Positions 1 to 7,414 of a DNA stretch of 11,192 nt are shown here, piece after piece. The first letter of the stretch is position 1. The number at the start of each line of letters is the position of its first letter. Made by a program: the position numbers and the translations under genes. The DNA lies in assembly GCA_030609215.1 (NCBI GenBank), contig JAUWCR010000016.1, positions 1 through 11,192 of the forward strand, written 5' to 3'. The notes under the pieces were generated by a model. That model was not told the DNA's origin and made no database searches. It saw nothing but the letters and a program-made list of their open reading frames with translations. Source of the stretch: Actinomycetes bacterium. GTDB taxonomy: Bacteria; Actinomycetota; Humimicrobiia; Humimicrobiales; Humimicrobiaceae.

Positions 1-459
1 TTACTGATGAATATTGGTATTACAAAAGAACCGTTAGAATTTCTTTTATATAATCAGGTATCTGTAGTTATAGCTTTAACCTATATTGCTATTCCATTTG
101 TATTTATACCACTGTATACATCACTTGAAAAAATACCAAACAACTTAATTGATGCAGCAAGGGACTTAGGTGCAAACGAATTTAATACTTTTATAAGTGT
201 AATACTTCCTCTTTCTGCTCCAGGGCTGTTTACTGGCTTTATGTTATCATTTATTGTTGCATTGGGTGACTATATTATACCGCAGCAGTTGGGGGGAACA
301 GGCGGAATAATGTTTGGTAATATTATATGGTCGCAATTTGGTACTGCATCCAACTGGCCCCAGGGTTCAGCTCTTGGTTTCATACTTTTCTTTATAGCAG
401 CAGTAGTATTAGCTATCACACAGAAATTTGGTTCAAGAGAGGGAATATTAGCCGAGTAA
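1..459 (+). CDS. PotB-like ABC transporter permease, 5' end cut by window
   Basis: This is the C-terminal part of an inner-membrane permease of a spermidine/putrescine-type (COG1176-like) ABC importer. The frame is open from base 1, so the true start lies upstream; the ATG at 7 is probably an internal Met. About 152 residues are visible. They include the cytoplasmic EAA loop that docks on the ATPase (DAARDLGAN followed by a PLSAPG segment), then a hydrophobic helix ending in GDYIIPQQLGG and a segment with the NWPQGSA motif, both typical of PotB proteins. A last membrane helix precedes the charged end. It is followed after 28 bases by the PotC-like partner and then a PotD-like lipoprotein, so the two permeases presumably form the heterodimeric channel. 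The ATPase (PotA-like) is not in view and probably lies upstream. The real substrate may be a quaternary amine or another cation rather than a polyamine. Confidence 0.9.
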   Translation, partial: LLMNIGITKEPLEFLLYNQVSVVIALTYIAIPFVFIPLYTSLEKIPNNLIDAARDLGANEFNTFISVILPLSAPGLFTGFMLSFIVALGDYIIPQQLGGTGGIMFGNIIWSQFGTASNWPQGSALGFILFFIAAVVLAITQKFGSREGILAE

Positions 460-487
460 TTGAAAAAATATTTAAAAAAAGAAGAAA

Positions 488-1333
488 ATGAAGGAAAAAA
501 ATAATAAAGTTTTAACCAGAGCTGGCAGCAGAGATTTAAAAGAAAAGAAAAGATTTAAAGTCTCCTTTCTTGGAGTTTATTCGATTATAGTATATCTATT
601 TTTATATATACCACTTTGTGTTGTGGTAATGTTTTCTTTTAGTTCAACAAAATCAACAGTTGCTTTTAGTAGTTTTACCCTACAGTGGTATGCTCAGTTA
701 TTTAAAGATACAGGTTTAATGCAGGCGTTATTACATTCATTGCAGGTTAGTCTTACTGCGGTATTTATTGCTATTGTTATCGGAACATCAGGAGCTTTTT
801 TTATTGTAAGAGGGAAATTCCCTGGTAAAAGATTATTTATGACACTATCTCAGCTACCACTTATTTTACCTGGTATTATTGTTGGTATAGCACTTTTAAT
901 ATTTTTTATAAATTTGAAGGTGTCACTATCAATGTTCACGATTCTTATTGGACATGTTGCTTTTACAACTCCAGTCATAATGTTTCAAGTAGCAAGTAGA
1001 TTACAGAGGCTGGGCACGACATATGAGGATGCTGCTAAGGATTTGGGAGCAAATCCATTTAAAGCTTTCTTTCTAATTACTCTTCCAATGATAAAGACAG
1101 CTATAATTGGCGGAAGTCTCTTAGCGTTTGCTATATCTTTTGATGAGATAATTATAACTTATTTCTTAACAGGTACTTGGTCAACTCTTCCAGTTTACAT
1201 ATATGGCATGATGCGTTTTGGTCTATCTCCACAAGTTTATGCTATTTCAACAGTTATATTGGTTCTATCGTTTGTTGTTATATTTTTTATGGCTAAATTT
1301 ACTGGAACAAGGGCAGAGGAAGTAAAAAAGTAA
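488..1333 (+). CDS. PotC-like ABC transporter permease
   Basis: A complete 281-residue inner-membrane permease, second half of the Pot-type importer channel. About six hydrophobic segments are visible, at roughly 27-50, 84-108, 118-143, 147-168, 200-222 and 252-273. The EAA loop starts near residue 179 (YEDAAKDLGAN) and is followed by TLPMI. The SFDE motif at 217-220, leading into a YFLTG segment, is characteristic of PotC/YdcV-type permeases. The N-terminus has a basic cytoplasmic extension of about 25 residues. The start is supported by a purine-rich but weak Shine-Dalgarno stretch just upstream (AAAAAAAGAAGAAA). It lies 28 bases after the PotB-like gene and presumably shares its transcript. 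Family assignment is firm; substrate is unknown. Confidence 0.92.
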   Translation: MKEKNNKVLTRAGSRDLKEKKRFKVSFLGVYSIIVYLFLYIPLCVVVMFSFSSTKSTVAFSSFTLQWYAQLFKDTGLMQALLHSLQVSLTAVFIAIVIGTSGAFFIVRGKFPGKRLFMTLSQLPLILPGIIVGIALLIFFINLKVSLSMFTILIGHVAFTTPVIMFQVASRLQRLGTTYEDAAKDLGANPFKAFFLITLPMIKTAIIGGSLLAFAISFDEIIITYFLTGTWSTLPVYIYGMMRFGLSPQVYAISTVILVLSFVVIFFMAKFTGTRAEEVKK

Positions 1334-1386
1334 GTATAATCTATTGAATCTTTTATAAAGTAAGAAAATATAAAATTATAGTTACG

Positions 1387-1438
1387 AAGGAGGTGATATA
1401 AAAATTACAGTATATCTGTTATTAAGTAAGGAGGTGAT
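1387..1438 (+). promoter_or_regulatory. Two direct copies of a perfect anti-16S motif, with a possible leader reading frame
   Basis: The 11-base string AAGGAGGTGAT occurs at 1387-1397 and again at 1428-1438, 41 bases apart. It is the strongest type of Shine-Dalgarno sequence, matching the 3' tail of 16S rRNA. Neither copy has an ATG, GTG or TTG at the usual 5-9 base spacing: the ATG at 1437 is only 2 bases after the second GGAGG. A reading frame stays open across both copies and ends at a TAG at 1476-1478; from the ATG it would encode 13 residues. I do not call a gene. The pair may be a ribosome standby or decoy site, a leader peptide with a non-standard start, or a remnant of lost genes. Confidence 0.5.
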
Positions 1439-1464
1439 GAAAATAGAGCAAAAAGATAAAAAAG

Positions 1465-1523
1465 TGAGATTTGTTTAGATATATTTAATGGCTATTATCA
1501 TACACTATCCTAAATAAATCTCA
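1465..1523 (+). promoter_or_regulatory. 14-bp intergenic hairpin upstream of the solute-binding protein gene
   Basis: Bases 1465-1478 pair with 1510-1523 over 14 positions. All are Watson-Crick except one G-U (1473 with 1515), and the loop is about 31 bases. The stem is A+T-rich with no following U-tract, so it is not a classic terminator. Its position between permease and binding-protein genes is where many importers carry structures that protect or uncouple the binding-protein message; that role is inference. The left arm ends exactly at the stop codon (1476-1478) of the short frame described upstream, so a translating ribosome would melt the arm. Confidence 0.5.
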
Positions 1524-1524
1524 A

Positions 1525-1548
1525 AGGCAATTTTATTAGAAACTGCCT
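1525..1548 (+). promoter_or_regulatory. Small second hairpin before the binding-protein gene
   Basis: AGGCA (1525-1529) pairs with TGCCT (1544-1548). After one A-C mismatch, TTT pairs with AAA across a short loop. It sits between the larger hairpin and the ribosome binding site GGAAGGAG (1565-1572). There is no U-run after it. It is weak and could be chance. Confidence 0.25.
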
Positions 1549-1581
1549 GAAAAGTAAATTAAAAGGAAGGAGAAACAAAAA

Positions 1582-2760
1582 ATGAAAAGATCATTATTAT
1601 TAGTACTGGTGTTGGCGATTAGCATATCAATTGTATTATCTTTTTCATTTGCTGGCTGTAAGACAGCTGCTGTGGAGGAAGCTCCAGCTGAAGAAGTAAG
1701 TGAGGAGGTAGGCGGAACTCTAAGTATTTTGTGTTTTCAAGGATATGCAGAGGAAGATTGGGTAAAGCCATTTGAAGAAAAATACAACTGCAAGGTTGAG
1801 ATAACATACGCAGGAACAGTAGAGGAGCATTTTACAAAGACAAAAGCAGCGCCTGATCAATATAATATAATTTCTAATGACTCTGGTAGAGTTCAGATGT
1901 ATTATGACGCAGGACTAATACAGGCAATAGATGTATCTAAGCTTGAGAATTATAGTAAAGTTGGTGAATATTTTAGAAAACATCCTTATGCAGAAATGGA
2001 AGAGGGTAAAAAATTCCATGTTCCTATTACCTGGGGAGACCAGGATTTTATTGTGAATACTGCTGCCGTAGGTGATGAATTAGAAGCTTATCTAACGGAT
2101 GTAGGAGATGGAAAGCAGACATTATCATATGAAGTAATGAAAGCTCCTGAGTTTGAAGGTTTAGTTACGATGTTTGATGAGGCTACGAATGTAACAAATA
2201 TGTCTGCAATAGCTGCTGGCTGTACACCGCCTTTTACTCTTGATGAAGATGGATATACTGCAATGATTGAGGAATTAACAGCCTGGGCAGAAAGTTGCAG
2301 GACATTTACTGCTGGATTTGACTCAGAGAAATCAATTCTTACAGGTGAAGATGCTTATGTTTCTATAACTGGTAATAATGGACCACAGGCCCTAGCTTTA
2401 GTTGAAGAAGGAGTAGGCGATAAGTTCACGCACTTTTTACCAACAGAAGGTACGATTTCATGGATTGATGGCTGGGTAATAACTAAACCAACTGAAGGTG
2501 CCTCACTGGATTTAGCTCTAAAATATATTGACTATATGATTGGTGATGAAGGACAGGCTAAACTTGCAGAGTTGGTTGGTTTTGGAATTGTTAATGCTGG
2601 TGGTAGTGGTGGATACACTGACGTGCTTAAGGAAAGATTATGGTGGTATTCTGGATCTATAGATGATTTACCGGTTCCTCTCTATGTAATGGTAACAGAA
2701 GAAGATCCTGAAAGAAGAGTAGATACTTGGAATGAGATAAAAGCAGGTCTTGGATTCTAG
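1582..2760 (+). CDS. PotD-like solute-binding lipoprotein of ABC importer
   Basis: A 392-residue extracytoplasmic substrate-binding protein of the PotD/COG0687 family, the ligand receptor for the permeases upstream. The N-terminus is a lipoprotein signal: basic MKR, a hydrophobic core to about residue 23, and the lipobox FAGC with the lipid-bearing Cys at position 26. A short acidic Ala/Glu linker follows. The mature domain opens with a beta strand and a GYAEEDWVKPFEEKY segment typical of the family, then an ITYAG hinge strand and the ITWGDQDF region. A conserved WIDGWVI segment lies near residues 293-299. The start is well set by GGAAGGAG nine bases upstream. The gene is separated from the permeases by a structured 248-base gap, so its expression may be tuned separately. 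The ligand cannot be read from sequence; polyamine, betaine-like cation or aminosugar are all possible. Confidence 0.93.
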   Translation: MKRSLLLVLVLAISISIVLSFSFAGCKTAAVEEAPAEEVSEEVGGTLSILCFQGYAEEDWVKPFEEKYNCKVEITYAGTVEEHFTKTKAAPDQYNIISNDSGRVQMYYDAGLIQAIDVSKLENYSKVGEYFRKHPYAEMEEGKKFHVPITWGDQDFIVNTAAVGDELEAYLTDVGDGKQTLSYEVMKAPEFEGLVTMFDEATNVTNMSAIAAGCTPPFTLDEDGYTAMIEELTAWAESCRTFTAGFDSEKSILTGEDAYVSITGNNGPQALALVEEGVGDKFTHFLPTEGTISWIDGWVITKPTEGASLDLALKYIDYMIGDEGQAKLAELVGFGIVNAGGSGGYTDVLKERLWWYSGSIDDLPVPLYVMVTEEDPERRVDTWNEIKAGLGF

Positions 2761-2797
2761 TTAGATTTAAGTTAGAAAGTATGTACTGTTATTGAAA

Positions 2798-2833
2798 ATT
2801 TCTACCCCCGTTTTCTTAAATGGGGGTAGAAAT
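2798..2833 (+). terminator. 12-bp GC-containing stem-loop after the transporter genes
   Basis: Bases 2798-2809 (ATTTCTACCCCC) pair perfectly with 2822-2833 (GGGGGTAGAAAT) across a 12-base loop. This is the most stable hairpin I see in the window and lies 38 bases after the lipoprotein stop. The sequence after it (ATCATAGAAAG) lacks a U-tract, so it is at best an imperfect intrinsic terminator on this strand. A 3'-end stabilising or processing hairpin that lets some transcription through to the next gene is equally likely. Confidence 0.55.
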
Positions 2834-2846
2834 ATCATAGAAAGTC

Positions 2847-4181
2847 ATGAAGAGTAATATAATAGATAATAAAGAGAACTATCCTAAAATAGGTTTTTGT
2901 GTAATACAGCATCCTCTAGAGGTGGGAGCAGAAAAATCAGCTCAAATATTAGAAGAAATCATAAAGGAATTTTCTAATTATAATGTTGATATTATCTCAT
3001 TTAATGAAATTGTAGATAGTGATGAGAGAGCAGCAAATGCAGGTAATTATTTTTATGAAAATAAAGTAGATATTATTCTTGCTGTAGAATCTACCTGGAG
3101 TAATGATTATCATATAGTGGATATTTTAGAATATATTGATGTTCCTGTTGCACTTTGGGCTGTTCCAGGTATGGGAAATGGCTCACTTTGCGGCATACAT
3201 CAACTGGGAGTAGTGCTTTATGAACTTGGTAGGAAATATGAAATCTTTTATGGGGATATTGGTGATAAAAAAATTCATAGCAAAATTTTATCTTACAGTA
3301 AAGCTGTATCTCTGAAAAAGTACTTGAGGAAAAAGAAGATAGGGCTTATTGGATATAGGATTCCTGGTATGACTGAAGTTACATTTGATGAACTGGAGCT
3401 TAAAAGAAAGTTTGGTCCAAGAATTATTCATTTTGGTATAAATTATATCCAGAAAATGGTAAATAAGGTGGACGAGGCTGAAGTAAAGAAAGTTTGGGGT
3501 ATCATGAAGAATAGCGGAGTAAAAATAGAGGTTAGCGATGTAGAGGGTATAGTCTCATGTAAAAATTATTTGGTGCTGGATAAGATTGCAAAAGAGAATA
3601 AAATTTCAGGATTTGCAGTAGAATGCTACCCTGATCTGATGGGTCAGATCTGTTTAGCTGCTTCTCTTCTTGCAAGAGATGGTATAGTTGTATCCTGCGA
3701 AGGTGATGTGAACTCAGCTCTTGCCATGATGATGCTTAGTTATTTCACAGGGGAACCTGTACATAATACAGATTTACTTAATCCTGATACAAAAAATTCA
3801 GCAGTATTTTCACACTGTGGATCAGGAGATTTTTCGATTGCTAAAGACAAGAACGACGTAAGACTTTGTCCGGTTAGACTTCAAAATTGTGGAGTATGTG
3901 TTGTCTTTTTACCTAAATTAGGTGATATAACACTTGTAAATATTGTAGGCAGGAAGGATACTTATAGAATTTCTGCAATAGAAGCATATTCCCAGGAAAC
4001 TAAAATGGTGTTTCCAGGAAATCCAGTAAGTGCAAGATTTGATATTTCAGTAGAAAAATTTTTAGGTGTTATTGCTAAGAATGCAATTGGACATCATTGG
4101 ATGATTGGATATGGAAAAGTTCTGGATGAAATAAAATATTTTAGCGATATTGTTGGGGTAAAGTTTATAGATTTCTCATAA
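2847..4181 (+). CDS. L-fucose isomerase-like family protein (COG2407-type), copy 1
   Basis: A 444-residue protein of the L-fucose/L-arabinose isomerase fold, predicted to be a cytoplasmic metal-dependent aldose-ketose isomerase. The N-terminal Rossmann-like part carries PKIGFCVIQHP and a PVALWAVPG segment; a second strand-rich part begins near KKIGLIGYR. The C-terminal domain has SCEGDV with Glu285 and then Asp309 (NTDLL). This 24-residue spacing equals that of the Mn ligands Glu337 and Asp361 of E. coli FucI. A late HH pair (416-417) is a candidate third ligand. HCGSG and NCGVC segments are present. It is shorter than FucI (about 590 residues), as is common in COG2407. The start has only a weak Shine-Dalgarno (TAGAAAG), just after a strong stem-loop. 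SqvD-type sulfoquinovose isomerases also belong near this family, so the sugar is unassigned. Confidence 0.8.
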   Translation: MKSNIIDNKENYPKIGFCVIQHPLEVGAEKSAQILEEIIKEFSNYNVDIISFNEIVDSDERAANAGNYFYENKVDIILAVESTWSNDYHIVDILEYIDVPVALWAVPGMGNGSLCGIHQLGVVLYELGRKYEIFYGDIGDKKIHSKILSYSKAVSLKKYLRKKKIGLIGYRIPGMTEVTFDELELKRKFGPRIIHFGINYIQKMVNKVDEAEVKKVWGIMKNSGVKIEVSDVEGIVSCKNYLVLDKIAKENKISGFAVECYPDLMGQICLAASLLARDGIVVSCEGDVNSALAMMMLSYFTGEPVHNTDLLNPDTKNSAVFSHCGSGDFSIAKDKNDVRLCPVRLQNCGVCVVFLPKLGDITLVNIVGRKDTYRISAIEAYSQETKMVFPGNPVSARFDISVEKFLGVIAKNAIGHHWMIGYGKVLDEIKYFSDIVGVKFIDFS

Positions 4182-4208
4182 GTGATTTAAAAATATAAAT
4201 TGTATAAA

Positions 4209-4247
4209 ATTTCTAAATAGTTTTATTTATATAGAAATAGGTTTTTT
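4209..4247 (+). terminator. Weak A+T-rich stem followed by U-run
   Basis: Bases 4209-4219 pair with 4228-4238 (seven pairs, one A-A mismatch, three pairs) around an 8-base loop. AGG and then six T (4242-4247) follow. The order, stem then T-run, is terminator-like, but there is only one G-C pair. It would be a leaky terminator at most between the first isomerase and the methyltransferase-like gene. Confidence 0.25.
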
Positions 4248-4256
4248 AAAATTAAA

Positions 4257-4286
4257 TTGAAATCTAGAAGTTATATGCCATATATT
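4257..4286 (+). promoter_or_regulatory. Possible sigma-70-type promoter before the MttB-like gene
   Basis: TTGAAA (4257-4262), an 18-base spacer and TATATT (4281-4286) resemble -35 and -10 boxes. Initiation about 7 bases downstream would leave a leader of only some 13 bases containing GTGAG (4295-4299) as ribosome site. In DNA this A+T-rich such matches arise often by chance. Confidence 0.22.
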
Positions 4287-4305
4287 AGGGGGAAGTGAGA
4301 GTAAA

Positions 4306-5742
4306 ATGAGACTTTCAAGATCTGAAGTTCTTTCAAGCAATGAAATAGAAAAAATAGATTCTGCCTCGAAAGAAATTTTGGAAGAAACAGGTGTTAAAGT
4401 ATTAAGTGAAAAGGTGCTTGATATATATAAAAAAGGAGGAGCAAAGGTAGATTATGAAAATAAAATAGTAAAAATCCCTGAGAAGATTGTGGATGAATGT
4501 ATAGAATCAGCCCCCTCGGAATATAAATTATATGGAAGGGATGGGGATAATTTTTTAAATTTTGGTAAAAATTTAGGATATAGTGCCAGCGGTCATAATG
4601 CTATTTATATTTTAGATACAAAAACTATGGAGAGAAGGCCTTCTACCAAAGAAGAAGTTGGAAATTTTGCTAAGATTTCTGATGCGCTGTCTAACATACA
4701 TATAGTAGGAGTTCAGGCTATGCCACAGGATGTATTTTCCAAATCATCAATACTTCATGCTGTAGATGTTGTTTTAAATAACACTTCTAAACATATATTT
4801 TTTTCTCCTGAAAATGTTAATGAGGCAAAAGTTTTGATTAAGATGTTAAAAGTAATAAGCGGAGAAGAAGATTTAGCAAAATCACCAGTTGCTACTTGCC
4901 AGCTTTCACCTATTAGTCCTCTTACATGGTCTGAAGGAACTGCAGAGGCTGTAGTGGAGATAGCAAAGTCAGGAATACCTCTTTGTATTCTTCCTCAGCC
5001 GTATTGCGGAGTAACCTCACCTATAACACTTGCAGGGACACTAACTTCTAATAATGTTGAAGAGATTTCTGCTTTAGTTTTGGCGCAAATTGTTAATGAA
5101 GGAAGCCCCTTTATGTATGGTGAGGCATGGACAACTTTTGAAATGAATAAAGGAACTGTTTTAATTGGTACACCAGAAAGAAATTTACTCTCAGTAGCAG
5201 GAGCACAAATTGCTAGATACTACAGTTTGCCATCACACTGTATAGCTTTTGATACTGATGCCAATATTTATGACGAACAGAATGGATTTGAGAAGATTTT
5301 TACCGTAATAGCAACTCTTCAATCAGGTATAAACTTAATAGTAAATGCAGGAATGTTTTCTACTGGTATGACTGTTAGTTACGAACAGCTTATAGTAGAT
5401 CATGAAATTGCAACCTTTGTTTACCGGTATTTAGAAGGAATAACTGTAAATAGAGATACAATAGCAAAAGAAGTTATAGAAAAAGTTGGGCAACATAAAG
5501 ATTATATGATGCAGCCCCACACATTAAAATACATTCATTCAGGTGAGCACGCTTCTTACAAAGTATCAAATAGGGATGTTTATGATATATGGAAGAGTAG
5601 CGGTAAACCTTCTATTATTGATAATGCAAGAAAGGTTGCTGAAGAAATAATTAAGGAATATGAACCAAAACCTCTATCCAAGGATAAAAAAGATAAATTA
5701 AAAGATATTATTGCAAGTTATGAATCTGGCTTTGGAAAATAG
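4306..5742 (+). CDS. MttB-superfamily methyltransferase (non-pyrrolysine)
   Basis: A 478-residue member of the trimethylamine methyltransferase (MttB/COG5598) superfamily. Family members demethylate quaternary or tertiary amines and pass the methyl group to a corrinoid protein. Visible family features are the N-terminal helical segment with EILEETGVKV, a KIPEKIVDECI segment, then YSASGHNAIYILD and the TCQLSPISPLTW barrel strands, and a late SYEQLIVDHE motif at about 358-367. Length is close to MttB (about 495) and to its pyrrolysine-free relatives that act on glycine betaine, proline betaine or carnitine. The frame is continuous, with no internal amber codon; TAG is used only as its stop. The gene sits between two isomerase-like genes, preceded by an AGGGGG and a GTGAG element. 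No corrinoid protein or corrinoid:folate methyltransferase is in the window, so a partner must be elsewhere or the role differs. Confidence 0.88.
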   Translation: MRLSRSEVLSSNEIEKIDSASKEILEETGVKVLSEKVLDIYKKGGAKVDYENKIVKIPEKIVDECIESAPSEYKLYGRDGDNFLNFGKNLGYSASGHNAIYILDTKTMERRPSTKEEVGNFAKISDALSNIHIVGVQAMPQDVFSKSSILHAVDVVLNNTSKHIFFSPENVNEAKVLIKMLKVISGEEDLAKSPVATCQLSPISPLTWSEGTAEAVVEIAKSGIPLCILPQPYCGVTSPITLAGTLTSNNVEEISALVLAQIVNEGSPFMYGEAWTTFEMNKGTVLIGTPERNLLSVAGAQIARYYSLPSHCIAFDTDANIYDEQNGFEKIFTVIATLQSGINLIVNAGMFSTGMTVSYEQLIVDHEIATFVYRYLEGITVNRDTIAKEVIEKVGQHKDYMMQPHTLKYIHSGEHASYKVSNRDVYDIWKSSGKPSIIDNARKVAEEIIKEYEPKPLSKDKKDKLKDIIASYESGFGK

Positions 5743-5859
5743 TTTGTTTGTTTTTTTATTTTTAATTAGAGTAAAGACACCAGAAGGAATGTATAACTAT
5801 AGCAACAGTAATAAATATTAAAGCGAGTAATAGTAAAATATTATATTAGGAGTAAACAT

Positions 5860-7365
5860 ATGTATTTAAATGAGAACCTAAAACCTAAAATTGGACTTAT
5901 AACTCTTACTGACACTCCAAGAGCTCTGGCACTAGTTGATGAAAGAGAGAAGGTTATTACTAAAAAACATAATAATTTTAAGAAGTATCTAAAGGAAAAT
6001 GAAATAGAAGTAATAGATGCTTCTGATTATATTAAAAGGGAAAAAGGATGGGTAAGTTTTTATAATTCTGAAGATATAGATAAAGCAGTAGATATATTCT
6101 TACAAAATCATATTGAGGCAATAGTCATTGGATGCTGGCACTGGGCAGAGCCTATGCTTGTAGTAGAACTTGCACGCTCACTAGGAAAACCAATTTTACT
6201 GTATGCGGAAGATGATCCTGCCTGGGCTGCAACATGCCTGCTTTCTGCAGCAGGTGCATCACTCTGGGAGACTTCTCCCAATAGAGCTGCACAGGTGCAT
6301 GAAAGAATATATGGAGATAAGGAAGCAGCTTTGAGCTGGATAAAAGGGGTTTGTGCTTTAGAAAAAATGAAGAAAGGGACAATTGTTCTCTGGGGCGGTT
6401 CATACGCTTTAAGGATGGAATATCTTCAGGATGATTTCCCAAAGCTAAAATCCTTTTTAATTGGAGATATAATTATAGAAGATCAGTACATCCTAATAAG
6501 GAATGCAGAAAAAATCTCTGAAGATAGGATAGATAAATTTATAGATTGGCTAAAGATAGGCGGTACTAAATTAAATTTTGATAATAAGGTTTTTACTCCT
6601 GATGTACTAAAAAAACAGGCAGCACTATATCTTAGTGCAAAAGATAGGATTAATGAAATAGGAAAAAATATAATTGGTACCTCTGTAAAATGCTTTGATG
6701 AACTTTCAGATATTTATGGAGTAGATCCATGTTTTTTACCTGCATTTATACCATACACCGAGGATAGTGAGGGTGAAAAAATATCCATATCCACAGTATG
6801 TGAGGGTGATATAAAAGGACTTCTATCTTCTATTATACTTTCAAATGTTTCTGGTGGAATACCAGCCCTTTTTGGCGATGTAACATATGTTGGAAAAGAT
6901 TATTTTATAATCTCAAATTGCGGAGGTTCTTCTGTTTATTATTCATGTAAGTCCTGTTCTGCCTGTAATATGTTAAAAAGTATTACAATTGAAAAAAATT
7001 GCGAAGGTGTAACTGGCGGAGCTGTTGGATACAAATGTCCTCCAGGTAAAATGACGGTAATGAGACTAACCAGGTCTAAGGGAAAGTATTTTATACATTT
7101 GGGTTTAGCAAATGCTATAGAAATCACAAAAGAAATTGAATCTAAATTTCATTATGGTAATACCTGGCCTCATGCAGCACTAAATATGGGAGTAGATCAG
7201 CAGCTTCTAGTTAAAGCACTTGGTGCAAATCACTTGATTGCTGTTCCTGGTGATTATATAAGAGAAATTTACCATTTAAGTACTCTGGCAGGTATTGAAG
7301 TATTCAGGATAGATTCAAATGAGGGGATTGAGAAATGGTTAAATAGAGTCCATTATCTAAATTAA
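5860..7365 (+). CDS. L-fucose isomerase-like family protein, copy 2, with Cys cluster
   Basis: A 501-residue protein of the L-fucose/L-arabinose isomerase family, longer than and clearly diverged from the copy at 2847. The N-terminal domain has KPKIGLITL, an AIVIGCWHWAEP segment and PILLYAEDDPAW. The C-terminal domain has VCEGDI with Glu315, then Asp340 in LFGDV. These parallel the catalytic Glu/Asp pair of FucI; HYGNTWPH near 431-438 supplies candidate ligand histidines. Unusual are Cys354, a CxxCxxC cluster at 363/366/369, then Cys381 and Cys393, which could bind metal. AGGAG (5848-5852) seven bases before the ATG fixes the start. A T-rich tract right after the preceding gene has no stem, so read-through from the methyltransferase is plausible. 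Substrate is unknown; aldose-ketose isomerisation is expected from family and from the kinase and aldolases that follow. Confidence 0.8.
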   Translation: MYLNENLKPKIGLITLTDTPRALALVDEREKVITKKHNNFKKYLKENEIEVIDASDYIKREKGWVSFYNSEDIDKAVDIFLQNHIEAIVIGCWHWAEPMLVVELARSLGKPILLYAEDDPAWAATCLLSAAGASLWETSPNRAAQVHERIYGDKEAALSWIKGVCALEKMKKGTIVLWGGSYALRMEYLQDDFPKLKSFLIGDIIIEDQYILIRNAEKISEDRIDKFIDWLKIGGTKLNFDNKVFTPDVLKKQAALYLSAKDRINEIGKNIIGTSVKCFDELSDIYGVDPCFLPAFIPYTEDSEGEKISISTVCEGDIKGLLSSIILSNVSGGIPALFGDVTYVGKDYFIISNCGGSSVYYSCKSCSACNMLKSITIEKNCEGVTGGAVGYKCPPGKMTVMRLTRSKGKYFIHLGLANAIEITKEIESKFHYGNTWPHAALNMGVDQQLLVKALGANHLIAVPGDYIREIYHLSTLAGIEVFRIDSNEGIEKWLNRVHYLN

Positions 7366-7414
7366 TATAAAATTAAAATGATTATAATAATAATGAAAGA
7401 GGGATAAATATATC

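Noticed and set aside
1335..1340. Perfect TATAAT as a -10 box after the PotC-like gene
   Set aside because: The sequence 17 bases upstream is GGGCAGAG-like with no -35 resemblance. A nearby TTGAAT/TATAAA pair (1344-1374) has a 19-base spacer. Both are expected by chance in this composition.
1437..1478. Thirteen-codon frame starting at ATG 1437 as a gene
   Set aside because: The ATG is only 2 bases after the GGAGG, too close for normal initiation, and the peptide resembles nothing known. Kept only as part of the leader observation.
5743..5766. T-rich tract after the MttB-like gene as an intrinsic terminator
   Set aside because: I find no stem immediately upstream of the T-run on this strand.
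5740..5769. Amber stop of the MttB-like gene as a pyrrolysine codon with read-through
   Set aside because: The protein is already full length at this TAG, and read-through would add only eight residues before another TAG. Pyl in MttB is internal, not terminal.
6152..6442. Open frame on the minus strand inside the second isomerase gene
   Set aside because: It lies wholly within a well-supported family member, has no ribosome binding site of note and encodes no recognisable protein. The same holds for the minus-strand frames at 1619-1807, 6939-7127 and 7660-7977.
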